A DNA stretch of 26,948 nucleotides. It comes from Treponema sp. (lineage in GTDB: Bacteria; Spirochaetota; Spirochaetia; Treponematales; Breznakiellaceae). The DNA lies in contig JAIRLZ010000088.1 of NCBI GenBank assembly GCA_031259035.1, forward strand, positions 1 through 26,948, read 5' to 3'. The translations under genes were made by a program, and so were the position numbers. The notes beneath the pieces are model-generated. The model was not told where the DNA came from, ran no database searches, and saw nothing but the letters and a program-made list of their open reading frames with translations. Shown one piece after another: positions 7,746 through 16,748 of this stretch. Each line of letters starts with the position of its first letter. Position 1 is the first letter of the stretch.

Positions 7746-7902
7746 ATTATAAATTTTCTTTACACTGAAGCGCTTCAAAAACTTCAGTTTCGGAACAGTC
7801 TCCACTCGCCTCGCATTGCTTTTATACATGAAGGGGGAAACACAGTCGCGCCCCTCAACAAACGCCGCCGCAAGCGCGGCCTGTTTTTTCCTCACGCATG
7901 TG
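7746..7902. other. Non-coding stretch right of the GH28 gene
   Basis: Open frames cross this stretch on both strands, but none has a ribosome binding site plus a recognisable protein. I see no RNA gene. The following bases hold two palindromes. Confidence 0.35.
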
Positions 7903-7980
7903 AGCTTTTCCCAAAACGCAAACGTATGTTCAGCGAACTATGTTCGGCGAACTTCCGCCAGGTTAGTTTTGAGAAAAGCT
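7903..7980. repeat. Palindrome related to copy D
   Basis: AGCTTTTCCCAAAAC (7903-7917) pairs with GTTTTGAGAAAAGCT (7966-7980) with one mismatch. The loop holds GTTCAGCGAAC and GTTCGGCGAAC. The arm resembles the TTTCCCAAAAC arm of the neighbouring palindrome. Confidence 0.5.
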
Positions 7981-8030
7981 TTCGAAAAAGCGGTCTAAAG
8001 CCCACTTTTTCACTCTAAATCTAAGGCTGC

Positions 8031-8070
8031 TTTCCCAAAACTGACGCTACCCAGGGCGCGTTTTGGGAAA
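8031..8070. repeat. Dispersed palindrome, TTTCCCAAAAC family, copy D
   Basis: Arms TTTCCCAAAAC (8031-8041) and GTTTTGGGAAA (8060-8070). The inner part, ACTGACGC followed by GGGCGCG, repeats the inside of copy C. It starts 56 nt after the stop codon of the leftward barrel gene. No U tract follows. Confidence 0.75.
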
Positions 8071-8126
8071 GGCTCATTGGACTTGTTCAATAACCCGGTT
8101 GGTTATTTCACAAGTCTCCCAAAAAA

Positions 8127-9548
8127 TTAGAAAGTCATCACGACTTTGATGAATAAACCGCCGGTTTCAAGAAGAGCGTTGGGGCCGGATGCGTCAAGCT
8201 GTTTGTATTTTATCTGTCCGTCAGCCCTGCTTTCCAAGGTGGCGTTCATTGACAACCCCTTGTTTTCATTGAAGCCGATGATAAAGCGTCCATTATTCAT
8301 AAATTTTATCCCGGCATACACTTCAAAACCGTAATTTTCCGCAAACGTGAATGTGTTGGTGTAATTGTCGCGGTCGGAAGACACACCTGGGGCGGTCTGC
8401 CATAGCGCATCCGCCAATGTTCCCGCGACAAAACCCGCGCCGAGCAGGAAACGGTTCCTATATGTGCATTGGGCGTCTATAGACAGCGAGATTATCGACA
8501 GGGGATCGCGGTAAATATGTTCGATGCCATAATAAGCGCCCCCAAGGTTTGCGCTCGCTTCTATATCTCCCGAGGTCAAGCGCAGACCCGCGCCCAAGCC
8601 GGCCGCCAACGTATTGCGGAAATTGGTGGTGGCGCTCGTTTGAGCGGTACTGGCGGTTCCGCTCAAAACATCAATGTTTTTTTCAAACCAGCCTACACTG
8701 AATCCCACCGGAATGCTGATGGACGGAGCGGCGTCAACCGTATAACGCGCGGCGAATCCCATCGAATTGCCCGAATAAATGTTGACTCCATTCAAGGCGT
8801 ACAGCGCTTCAGCCGCAAGCGAATTGCCGGAGACGGCGAGATCGTGCAGTTTCAGCGAAGCGAATAAAGAAGGCGCGTATTTCCCCAATACAGGCTCTCC
8901 ATGCGTAGAAACGCTGCCGTCAACATCGTAAAGGCGGGGGACAGCCTCGTCAAATTTGAAAGCGCTTGTAAACGCGCCTGAAATCAGCGGCTTCTCTTGT
9001 CCTGAAAGATACCGCAATTCAAGCTCATAATTATAGGTGTTGGCGGTTTTGAGCATATACAGGACGGATTCCGTTTCATACTTTGAAATCCTGCCAAAAT
9101 ACGAGGACTCGGTTTTGTATTTTCCCGCTTTCAACAACGCCTGTACCGGCAGATCAAGGGATAAAGCGTCAAAAACATTCACTTTTCCATACACCGAATC
9201 AAAAGAAACGCCGAACTCGTTTTTCCCCAAAGCCTCAAGTTGGAGCGGTTCATAGAAGGAACCCGATCTGCCCGTCGCCGTTATCTTAAAGTAACCCTCA
9301 AGAAATGAAACGGGTTTATAAGAGACAATTACATTGCCGCCAATGTAATACCCGTTTTTTTCTCCCTCATACGCGCCGTCGCCTTTCCCGCTTATCTCCT
9401 GAGCCGTCTCCGCGGCGCCAAGCGTATATATGGTCGTGAGATCGCCGGATAAAGAAAAAGACCCTGATTGCGCCCATACCGGCAGCGCCATTAAAACCAA
9501 CGCGCCGGCCGCGCTTATTTTTTTTATCATACCGTTAATTCTTAACAT
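8127..9548 (-). CDS. Outer-membrane beta-barrel protein, porin-like
   Basis: The protein has a Sec signal peptide (Lys-Lys, hydrophobic run, cleavage near PVWAQ) and then alternating amphipathic strands. It ends in VVMTF, whose terminal Phe is the usual signal for insertion by the BAM complex. Glycine- and aromatic-rich strands recur to the end, consistent with a barrel of about 450 residues. No enzyme motif is seen. I chose the ATG at 9548 because AGGAG lies six nt before it; the ATG at 9554 abuts that site directly. It is divergent from the PL9 pectate lyase gene with a 251-nt gap, so a role in passing oligogalacturonides is a reasonable guess but not shown by the sequence. The protein family itself I do not recognise. 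Confidence 0.8.
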   Translation of the reverse strand: MLRINGMIKKISAAGALVLMALPVWAQSGSFSLSGDLTTIYTLGAAETAQEISGKGDGAYEGEKNGYYIGGNVIVSYKPVSFLEGYFKITATGRSGSFYEPLQLEALGKNEFGVSFDSVYGKVNVFDALSLDLPVQALLKAGKYKTESSYFGRISKYETESVLYMLKTANTYNYELELRYLSGQEKPLISGAFTSAFKFDEAVPRLYDVDGSVSTHGEPVLGKYAPSLFASLKLHDLAVSGNSLAAEALYALNGVNIYSGNSMGFAARYTVDAAPSISIPVGFSVGWFEKNIDVLSGTASTAQTSATTNFRNTLAAGLGAGLRLTSGDIEASANLGGAYYGIEHIYRDPLSIISLSIDAQCTYRNRFLLGAGFVAGTLADALWQTAPGVSSDRDNYTNTFTFAENYGFEVYAGIKFMNNGRFIIGFNENKGLSMNATLESRADGQIKYKQLDASGPNALLETGGLFIKVVMTF

Positions 9549-9799
9549 ACACATCTCCTGCTATCAGCACAATAAAACGCAATGCCAAAAATATTCAGTT
9601 TGATTATTGTATTTTTCTGTCATTGCGCCGCATACAAAACGAAAATGTCTGAATAATGAAAAAACTTATCGGCTTTTTAACTTTTCATGCATATATGATT
9701 AAACAAATTCACCTGACGTGAGGCGTTTTTCCAGCATGAGGGATAGTTCTCACCGATAGGTGAGCGCGCTCTCACGGGCGCGGCGTTTATGGAGGAAAT
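9549..9799. promoter_or_regulatory. Divergent intergenic region between barrel and pectate lyase genes
   Basis: AT-rich 251 nt that must hold both divergent promoters. A rightward TATGAT stands at about 9695, without a clear -35. Further right, CTCACC-GATA-GGTGAG forms a small palindrome, and TCTCACG-type motifs recur in the leader of the third lipoprotein (14221-14241), so a shared operator is possible. No regulator gene lies in the window. Confidence 0.35.
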
Positions 9800-12667
9800 A
9801 TGGCGAGAAAAGCATTCCGTTTAGCCGGCGGCATTATTGTTTTATCTATTATTATATCCTGTAATTTATCTCCCACGGAAAGCGGATTCTACTATAGAGA
9901 AAACAATCCTACGGGATTTGTTGAAGTTCCTTTGACCAGTGAAAATCTCAACCGGCTGTCATTCGGCACCTCGTCAAGAGAAGCTAACGGCAGCGCCGCC
10001 GCCCATCAACCCGGCTGTGTTATAGAAGACAACCTCTCCATAGACGGCAGCGTCACTATAACGTCTACAAACGCCAGCAATAACGCGGGAAAAATAGCCG
10101 GAAGCGAAGACGGCATCGCGTATTTCTTTAAGGAAGTGGACAAGGACAAGAATTTCCGGTTGAGCGCTGATTTCTATGTGGAAACCTACGGCTTTTCCAA
10201 CGGCAAGACCGATTTGAACGGGCAGGAAGGCTGGGGCATCATGGCGCGTGATTACGTGCCTCAGTATATATGGACGGGAAGCGACGGAAAAAGATACGAC
10301 GCCACTATGGAAGGCATACGCACCGGCGTCAACACCGAAGACGGCGTTTCCCCCAGCAACACTTCCAACACCACAAACGGCATGTACTATACGGGCAAGG
10401 GAAGAGCCGACGGTCCCGGAGGTTCCGGCAACATGATAATGGTCGGCGGCGTCAAGCGCGGCGCGCGCGTCTATTGGCGCACCGGCGTAACAGACCCGGT
10501 TGGCGACGCGGTTGCCAACGCCGATACGGTCGCGGATGCGTCCAAGGCGAAGTTTTACTATTTGCCCAGGGAATTCGCCGACTATTCCATGTATGGCACC
10601 GGCAGATCCGGCATTGAGGCGCGCCCGGACTTCCCCACTGCGGGCTTGACCTACAGCCTTACGCTGGAAAAAACCAATTCCGGATTTAAGGCGAAGATTA
10701 CGCCCCCAAAAGGCGTTGGCAAGGGCGTCACCAAAGCCCGCGAGCCGTCCGACGGCGCGGCGCTTGAGTACAACGATCTAGTGGTTGACAAGGGCGTTGT
10801 CAAAGCCGGGGAACTCTATTTCCCGGACGGCGAAAACATGCTCTTTTCCATAAATAAAGAAAATTACTACGTGGGATTTTTTGTGTGCCGTGACGCGAAA
10901 GTTAAGATAACGAATATCCGGTATGAAGAAGCCGACGCAGCCGACTGCGCCCCGCTTGTGTCGCTTGAACCGGAATTGTACACGCCGTCCTTTTCCGTAA
11001 CGTCTCCGGCGACCGCTTCCACAGCCGATTACACGCTGTACGCCCGCTCCAATGTGGAGGGCGTGTTAAGCGTCAGGTTAAATGGCAGAGAGGTGAAAAA
11101 CTACAGCGGAGCGTGGACAACCGAAAAGAGCAACGCGAGCGCCGAGCCTTTTGCGCTTTTCACCGTGCGGGGATATGAGCTTAAAGACGGGGATAATGTA
11201 TTCAACACGATATTTACGCCTTCGGTCAAACAAGCCAATCTACAGGCTCATCTGCAAGTTGAGACCAACGCGCTTCTTGCCAACACGACGCCTATTTCTC
11301 AGACCTTTGTGGTGACAAAGAAAGCCATCGGCGCGGACGGCGGCGACATCTATGTCTCGCCCGCAGGACGATCCTACCACGCCGGAACGCGAGAAAGCCC
11401 GCTGGATTTGGAGACCGCGATAGCGTACGTACAGCCCGGTCAGCGCATCATCATGCTGAAGGGAATTTACACGCCTCTGGCTGTCACCATTCCCCGGTAC
11501 AACAACGGAACGGCGGACCACTATAAATACATCATAGCGGAAGAGCGGGACAAGGCGATCATAGACTTCCAGCAAAATCTGAACGCCAAAGGCTTTGAGG
11601 TGCGGGGCGATTACTGGCATATAAGCGGCATCCATGTCCGCAACGCGCCGAACAAGGTCAAGGGGCTCACGGTGATGGGGAGTTTCAACATTGTGGAATG
11701 GGTGAAAACCTATTTCAACGGCGACACCGGCATCCAGATCAGCGGCTCCAGCGCGGAGCCTAAGGCTCTGTGGCCCAGCAATAACCAGATACTGTACTGC
11801 GAGTCCTTCGCCAACATGGACGAGTCCCGTGAAGACGCGGACGGCTTCGCTTCCAAGCTGACTTCCGGCGAGGGGAATGTGTTCAAGTGGTGTGTGGCGC
11901 ACCATAACGCGGACGACGGCTGGGACCTCTTTGCCAAAAAAGAGACCGGTGCCATCGGCGCGTTAAAACTCGAACACTGCATCGCGTATTCAAACGGCAA
12001 ATTCCTGAACGCCGGGTTGTCCGCTTTATATGGGGGCAAGGGCATTGCCGAAGAGTCCTCGCGGTCTGGCGGAAACGGGTTCAAGATGGGCGGCGAAGGG
12101 ATACCGGTGACGCATGAAGCGGTGGACTGCCTTTCTTTTAACAACGACGCGGACGGTTTCACCAGCAATTCAGACCCGGCGATACTGCTCACCCACTGCA
12201 CCTCGTATGACAATGGCGGCACCATAGAAGACGACAGCCCCACCGCGAACAAGCCGGGGAACTATGCGATCTATGGCGCGGGCTCCGCCGGTTATACCGG
12301 ACTTGACGCGGTTGTCACCCAGATTGTGTCCCTCTATTCGTCCGGCGATTCGCGTGATCGGGACAGGGTTGAAGTGAAAATGCCGTCCAGCGGGTATTGG
12401 TGGGACGGGACGCAGACCATCAACACATCGGGCAGAACGCTTACGGTCGCGGCCAACATGGTTTCTACGGCTGTTCCGTATCATGCGGGCGGCGTTGCGC
12501 CTTTCGACGACTCCATACAAGGCAATTTCCTTGTCATGCAATCGAATAATGACGGCGAAACACCGTACGGAATCGGCGATACGGGCGCGTATGCGCTCAA
12601 CGGGTTTATGCAGTTGAAAGAAGTGTACGATTTGACGAAGCCCGGCGCGAGAGGACTGTGGAACTAG
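9800..12667 (+). CDS. Secreted lipoprotein pectate lyase, polysaccharide lyase family 9
   Basis: Cleaves polygalacturonate by calcium-dependent beta-elimination. The protein starts with a lipoprotein signal (SIIISC, Cys21) and has GGAGG before the ATG. Residues about 60-375 form a beta-rich module that ends NYYVGFFVCRDAKVKITNI (from 355) and recurs in the two genes downstream. Residues about 390-505 look Ig-like. The PL9 beta-helix runs from about 515 to the end. Its calcium ligands fit Pel9A of Dickeya chrysanthemi: Asp681 in DADGF, Asp705, Asp706 and Asp709 in DDGWD, with the same 24/25/28 spacing as Asp209/233/234/237. Lys762 in GNGFKMGG fits the catalytic Lys273. It is large for the family because of the N-terminal modules. 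The lipid anchor would hold it on a membrane, so degradation is probably cell-attached. Confidence 0.93.
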   Translation: MARKAFRLAGGIIVLSIIISCNLSPTESGFYYRENNPTGFVEVPLTSENLNRLSFGTSSREANGSAAAHQPGCVIEDNLSIDGSVTITSTNASNNAGKIAGSEDGIAYFFKEVDKDKNFRLSADFYVETYGFSNGKTDLNGQEGWGIMARDYVPQYIWTGSDGKRYDATMEGIRTGVNTEDGVSPSNTSNTTNGMYYTGKGRADGPGGSGNMIMVGGVKRGARVYWRTGVTDPVGDAVANADTVADASKAKFYYLPREFADYSMYGTGRSGIEARPDFPTAGLTYSLTLEKTNSGFKAKITPPKGVGKGVTKAREPSDGAALEYNDLVVDKGVVKAGELYFPDGENMLFSINKENYYVGFFVCRDAKVKITNIRYEEADAADCAPLVSLEPELYTPSFSVTSPATASTADYTLYARSNVEGVLSVRLNGREVKNYSGAWTTEKSNASAEPFALFTVRGYELKDGDNVFNTIFTPSVKQANLQAHLQVETNALLANTTPISQTFVVTKKAIGADGGDIYVSPAGRSYHAGTRESPLDLETAIAYVQPGQRIIMLKGIYTPLAVTIPRYNNGTADHYKYIIAEERDKAIIDFQQNLNAKGFEVRGDYWHISGIHVRNAPNKVKGLTVMGSFNIVEWVKTYFNGDTGIQISGSSAEPKALWPSNNQILYCESFANMDESREDADGFASKLTSGEGNVFKWCVAHHNADDGWDLFAKKETGAIGALKLEHCIAYSNGKFLNAGLSALYGGKGIAEESSRSGGNGFKMGGEGIPVTHEAVDCLSFNNDADGFTSNSDPAILLTHCTSYDNGGTIEDDSPTANKPGNYAIYGAGSAGYTGLDAVVTQIVSLYSSGDSRDRDRVEVKMPSSGYWWDGTQTINTSGRTLTVAANMVSTAVPYHAGGVAPFDDSIQGNFLVMQSNNDGETPYGIGDTGAYALNGFMQLKEVYDLTKPGARGLWN

Positions 12668-12673
12668 GGGGAT

Positions 12674-14152
12674 ATGATGATGAATATAAAATATCTAGCA
12701 GCCTGTTGCAAGCGATTTTTTAGGATTTTATGCGCGAAGCGCAACAAACTGCTAGCAAGCGCAATCATTATAACAGGCGGGCTTTGCTTTTTAGCCGGAT
12801 GTTCGGAGACGCTCGCGCCCGATGATGTGATTCTTTCGGTAGATGACGGCGAAGGCGGCGGAAATGGAAACGATGGCGACGGCGAGGAAAGCAATCTGAT
12901 CGTGGATGGCGGCTTGGCGCTCTACAATATGCCGGGCGGCATTTTTGATATGGATGAGGGGGCGTTTATGACGCCGGAGACCTTTGGACGCAGGCCATCC
13001 GAATCTGACGGCGGAGACGTCCCGCTTGACGAAGACATCCGCAAGCGGGGGAAGTACCTTATAGACGGACCTGTGGTGTCAACCTCAAAGCTGGATTCGG
13101 GCGGTTTTACCGACGTGCAGTTTATCCATTACAAAGAGCCTTTGACGGGTGAATTCACCGTGCGGGCGCGGGTTCTTATGACCGCAAAAGCGGGCGATTC
13201 CAGCAGCAAGGGTTTCTTTTTCGGCGCGTTTACCGGAACGCCGAAGCTAAAAGCCGGTACTGAAGAAGTTGATCATGTAGAGTTTGCCGCCGCGGAAAAA
13301 GGCGCGGGCTTGCTGTTCCGCACCAACGACACGGCGGACGGCAATTCAGGCGGCCCCGCCATACGCCCCTATTTCAAAGATGCAAGTTCGGCGGCTGGAG
13401 GGTGGTCGACAGGGCCCACAAGAACCTCAGACGCGGGAAGCGCCCGTCCGGAATACTGGCTCAACGCCCGCCAGCCCGCGTACAAGCAGGAGCGTATTCT
13501 TGAAGTCACGCGCCAGCAGGCGAATCGCGCCGCCACGGACGGCTCAACCCGCGAAGTGGCGTTTATTTTCCGTATTTATGACAGCAAGAGCGGCGCAAAG
13601 CTCAACGAAGCGTTTCTGGATACCGCTTCCGTTAATGAAGGCGTGAGGCTGGGACAGCCCGTCTATGTTGGCATCGCGTTGCTCGGTTCCTCGGTGGAGT
13701 TTTCGGAGATTGGCATTTGGGATAACAAAGACAAGACTGGCGAGCCGTTCTTTAAAACGCCGGAAACCGAACCCGCCTATGTCGTGGTGGAAAGCGTGAA
13801 AATCGGCGTTAGACGCGGCGCCGGCTCCCTTATTACATCCTATGCGACATCCTCTCTCCTTCCGAACTGCGGCAGGTATGCCGTTTCCACACTTCAGGAT
13901 GCCGTTGAGAGGCCTATTACGCTTGAAACGGTGTATACCCCTTCTTATGCGGACAACCTTTTTGTTGATTGGGAAATAATCATTGACAATTCGGATGGCG
14001 GGATAACGTTAGAGAGGCTGGAAGGATCTGAAGAGACTGGCTGGAAAAAGGCGAATATTACGGTCTCCCGGAGCGGCAGCGTTGTAATAATGGCGGTTTC
14101 CCGCGACAGCGGTTTGGCTGACCATTGTGTGGAACTAGTGGTAAACGAGTGA
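12674..14152 (+). CDS. Secreted lipoprotein sharing a module with the pectate lyase
   Basis: Predicted lipoprotein of about 490 residues, six nt behind the PL9 gene, so probably co-transcribed. The lipobox is FLAGC. Three ATGs stand in a row (12674, 12677, 12680); AGGGGG at 12666-12671 favours the second or third. The signal peptide is unusually long because a 61-bp repeat copy lies in its codons and supplies AACCKRFFRILCAKRNKLL. Residues about 156-345 (PLTGEFTVRARV ... VYVGIALLGSSVEFSEIGI) align by eye with the third lipoprotein (PLQAPFSISARV ... LYLGIIVSGVEVEISNIII). A C-terminal beta-rich domain follows. No catalytic motif is seen. Binding of pectin or its fragments is an inference from the neighbours and shared module. 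Confidence 0.8.
   Translation: MMMNIKYLAACCKRFFRILCAKRNKLLASAIIITGGLCFLAGCSETLAPDDVILSVDDGEGGGNGNDGDGEESNLIVDGGLALYNMPGGIFDMDEGAFMTPETFGRRPSESDGGDVPLDEDIRKRGKYLIDGPVVSTSKLDSGGFTDVQFIHYKEPLTGEFTVRARVLMTAKAGDSSSKGFFFGAFTGTPKLKAGTEEVDHVEFAAAEKGAGLLFRTNDTADGNSGGPAIRPYFKDASSAAGGWSTGPTRTSDAGSARPEYWLNARQPAYKQERILEVTRQQANRAATDGSTREVAFIFRIYDSKSGAKLNEAFLDTASVNEGVRLGQPVYVGIALLGSSVEFSEIGIWDNKDKTGEPFFKTPETEPAYVVVESVKIGVRRGAGSLITSYATSSLLPNCGRYAVSTLQDAVERPITLETVYTPSYADNLFVDWEIIIDNSDGGITLERLEGSEETGWKKANITVSRSGSVVIMAVSRDSGLADHCVELVVNE
12695..12755 (+). mobile_element. MITE-like repeat, copy 3 (61 bp, internally deleted), inside a gene
   Basis: It begins CTAGCAGCCTGTTGC and ends GCGCAACAAACTGCTAG, matching the ends of copies 1 and 2. 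The middle keeps only a short piece (GCGATTTTTTAGGATTTTATG). It lies in the signal-peptide codons of the lipoprotein gene. Taking one CTAG (or TA) as the duplicated target, the net gain is 57 bp, which is 19 codons, and the frame stays open. Confidence 0.85.
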
Positions 14153-14316
14153 GAGAGACCCTCTGGCAAGGGGTTTCTAGCCCCCGCCTGTCGTCGGGTC
14201 AATTAGACCCCACAGGCGGGGTGAGAGGCGTTCTCACGCAAGAATAAACAAGTAATCAGCCGGCTTTGCCGGTAGTCCCCGTTATGGGGACTTAGATATT
14301 TTTTATGGAGGAAAAT
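14153..14316. promoter_or_regulatory. Leader with three palindromes before the third lipoprotein
   Basis: Between the stop of the second lipoprotein and the start of the third lie CCCCGCCTG paired with CAGGCGGGG (around 14183-14220), CCGGC/GCCGG, and AGTCCCC-GTTA-TGGGGACT (around 14274-14292) followed by a T-rich TATTTTTT. The last could act as a weak terminator or attenuator. The final GGAGG (14308-14312) resembles the leader of the PL9 gene, which also reads TTTATGGAGGAAA before its ATG. Confidence 0.5.
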
Positions 14317-16551
14317 ATGAAACGATTAGGAATTATGGCGGCCATTGTACTAGCGTCTTCAGCGCTGTTCTTCGGGTGCGACAACGGCGGCGAGGAAGAT
14401 TCGACTGTCAAAGTGACAGGCGTCGCCATCAGCGGCAGCGGCGTTGCAGACGGCGCCGCGACGATAGCCGTCGGCGGAACCCTTCAGTTGACCGCGGAGG
14501 TGTCGCCGGATAACGCAACCGATAAGACGGTCGCATGGTCAAGCGATACGGCGCCGGTGGCGACTGTTGACGCGGCGACCGGACTTGTAACCGGCGTTAG
14601 CGCGGGAACGGCGACCATAACCGCGACTGCGGGGGGTGTCACCGCGACTGTTACGATAACCATTACCGCGCCGGTGGCGGTTGAAAGCGTCGCCATCAGC
14701 GGCAACGGCGTTACAGACGGCGCCGCGACGATAGCCGTCGGCGGAACCCTTCAATTGACCGCGGAGGTGTCGCCATCCAACACGACAAATGAGGACAAGG
14801 TTATTACGTGGACGAGTGACGCCGCTTCGGTCGCAACGGTAGACTCCTCTACTGGACTTGTAACCGGCGTTAGCGCGGGAACGGCGACCATAACCGCGAC
14901 AACAGCGGGCAATACAGCCAACGGCGCTCCGGCAACCGCGACTGTTGCGATAACCGTTACCGCGCCCATAGAGCGCAAGCTGGTGATATTTAACCAGACC
15001 GGAGCGCCCGATGGTTCAACCGCGGCTGGAGAGGTGGCGGACGCCGCTTTCAATGAGAACGACAGACTCACTGTCAAGAATACCAGTACCACCGCAGGTT
15101 GGGGAACCCAGCTTGAGAAGATTGCGGGCAATACATTTGTCTATCTGGACACCCCCTTGCAAGCGCCGTTTAGCATCAGCGCCCGTGTGAAAATCACCCA
15201 ATTGATCGCCGGCGCAGGCACCGACAACGGCGTTTTCATCGGCGCTTTTACGGATCCCACAATAGATAATTCTAACCCCAATGCTGATGATTACGCTACG
15301 TTTATCGCGCTTGCTGGCGTGAACATCGCTACAAACGGACGCAGAAGCGTGTATGGAACCAGGCTCACTACTAGCGCAACCGACAATTCCGCAGTTGGAT
15401 CAACGCAGTTCACGGAGAGTACCGACACCGAATATGTGTACACCGTAACGCAGGCGACGGTTGGTACATACAATATGTTGGTTGCGGATGATGCATTTGA
15501 TCCTCCTAGGCCTCACGCGCCATACACATCAAGCGGTACATCCCGGTCAGGAGACTCCCAGATTCATCCCGTTCTCGGCAAGGCGGCGGCGGGGGAAACC
15601 GCGGAGATTAATTCCCCGCTTTACCTTGGCATCATAGTCAGTGGTGTGGAAGTTGAAATATCCAATATTATCATCACACAAGGCGCTGAAACAGTATACT
15701 CAAAACCGGCTCCGGCCACTCCCTATCCGGCGGTTCAAAGCGTTGCCATCACGAATGAAGCGGGCGCGTCCGTTGAAGTTGATGGAAATTTGCAGATGAC
15801 GGCAAGTGTAACTCCACCGGAAGCGTATCAGGGGGTTACATGGAGGATTGATGAGAATGACGCTCAGTATGCATCTATTGACGAAGCTACTGGCGCATTG
15901 AAAGGGCTTGATGTAGGTACTGTCCATGTGTATGCGGTTTCAGTTGACAACGGCGCAGACGGAAGTCTGGTAACATCGGCGGCTTTTGAGGTTAGTGTAA
16001 CAGGAAAACAAGCGTTGCCAAATGAACGGGCATGGAATTTTCAAGAGGTGCCGGCTGGATGGACTGATGCCGCTTCTAATAGTACCACAGTTACATATAC
16101 ACAAGGTATGAGCTTACTAGGTGGGCTTAGAACCGCGACCTTTAATAGCGCCTCACCTGCTCCGGAGGACAGTGGTTTTTCTAACGGCTTTTTACAACCC
16201 GGCGGCACTGCGGCAAACGGCTTTGCTACCATTGCTTCCGTGCAAGGACCTTTTGCCATTACGCTTAAATACGTCGCAAATGCTGGAGATAACGATGGAC
16301 GATTCCCCACGCTTAAAATCGGCGAAGAAGGCAAAGCTTCTCTTGAACCCAGCTCCAGTAGTGATAGCGAATGGAAAACCTATTGGGATTCAGTTGCCGT
16401 AGTAGAGAATAATGAAAAATCTACCGCTACTACTGACCCCAAAACCTTTACCTATGATTACACCGGTACGGATAAAGTCGATATTTTACTTGTAGCTACA
16501 GTTAATCCTGGCCGCACCTATGATGTAATTATTGAGTATAAGGGTGAATAA
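14317..16551 (+). CDS. Secreted lipoprotein with tandem BIG2 domains and the shared module
   Basis: Lipoprotein of 744 residues with signal ending LFFGC. I start at ATG 14317 because GGAGG precedes it by 4 nt; the ATG at 14305 is upstream of that site and has none. Two bacterial Ig-like (BIG2) repeats, recognised by GGTLQLTAEVSP, ATVD, GLVTGVSAGTATITA, cover about 30-215. Residues about 280-450 are the module shared with both upstream lipoproteins. A third BIG2-like repeat spans about 465-565 (VQSVAITNEAG ... LKGLDVGTVHVYA). The last about 170 residues begin AWNFQEVPAGW and resemble beta-sandwich domains found on secreted polysaccharide enzymes. There is no enzyme motif. The design suggests a surface adhesin or carbohydrate-binding protein working with the lyase. 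A terminator follows the gene. Confidence 0.82.
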   Translation: MKRLGIMAAIVLASSALFFGCDNGGEEDSTVKVTGVAISGSGVADGAATIAVGGTLQLTAEVSPDNATDKTVAWSSDTAPVATVDAATGLVTGVSAGTATITATAGGVTATVTITITAPVAVESVAISGNGVTDGAATIAVGGTLQLTAEVSPSNTTNEDKVITWTSDAASVATVDSSTGLVTGVSAGTATITATTAGNTANGAPATATVAITVTAPIERKLVIFNQTGAPDGSTAAGEVADAAFNENDRLTVKNTSTTAGWGTQLEKIAGNTFVYLDTPLQAPFSISARVKITQLIAGAGTDNGVFIGAFTDPTIDNSNPNADDYATFIALAGVNIATNGRRSVYGTRLTTSATDNSAVGSTQFTESTDTEYVYTVTQATVGTYNMLVADDAFDPPRPHAPYTSSGTSRSGDSQIHPVLGKAAAGETAEINSPLYLGIIVSGVEVEISNIIITQGAETVYSKPAPATPYPAVQSVAITNEAGASVEVDGNLQMTASVTPPEAYQGVTWRIDENDAQYASIDEATGALKGLDVGTVHVYAVSVDNGADGSLVTSAAFEVSVTGKQALPNERAWNFQEVPAGWTDAASNSTTVTYTQGMSLLGGLRTATFNSASPAPEDSGFSNGFLQPGGTAANGFATIASVQGPFAITLKYVANAGDNDGRFPTLKIGEEGKASLEPSSSSDSEWKTYWDSVAVVENNEKSTATTDPKTFTYDYTGTDKVDILLVATVNPGRTYDVIIEYKGE
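14422..14900 (+). repeat. Near-identical tandem DNA repeat encoding two BIG2 domains
   Basis: The 86-bp block 14422-14507 recurs at 14689-14774 with three differences, and the 47-bp block 14581-14627 recurs without change at 14854-14900. The sequence between the blocks differs, and the second unit is slightly longer. The pattern shows a recent duplication or gene conversion, and the stretch could change copy number by recombination. Confidence 0.85.
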
Positions 16552-16601
16552 CCGAGACCCATGAGCGCCGGCATGAAGTACCGGCGTACATAGTTCCTTC
16601 C

Positions 16602-16631
16602 AACGCCTCGCAATTCGCGGGGCGTTTTTTT
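16602..16631 (+). terminator. Rho-independent terminator of the lipoprotein cluster
   Basis: AACGCCTCGC (16602-16611) pairs with GCGGGGCGTT (16617-16626) with one G-T wobble, around loop AATTC, and a run of T follows to 16631. It stands about 50 nt after the stop of the third lipoprotein. A second hairpin, CGCCGG/CCGGCG (16566-16586), lies between. Confidence 0.85.
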
Positions 16632-16717
16632 GCGGCGGCTTGCCGCCCCGCCCTTTCGGGCTTGACACTTCTTGGGTGCATCAGCATGACCGCCGTTCTC
16701 CGCGAATTAAAAATCAT

Positions 16718-16746
16718 TTGACATAAAAAAGAACAAATGTTACTAT
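16718..16746 (+). promoter_or_regulatory. Orphan sigma70-type promoter pointing right
   Basis: TTGACA (16718-16723), a 17-nt spacer and TACTAT (16741-16746). The -35 is perfect and the -10 has four of six consensus bases. No rightward gene follows: the next gene is leftward. The transcript would begin within or just before the hairpin at 16749-16787. Confidence 0.5.
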
Positions 16747-16748
16747 AG

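Noticed and set aside
7631..8018. Rightward frames of 74-119 codons between the GH28 and barrel genes
   Set aside because: No ribosome binding site or known domain; they cross several palindromes.
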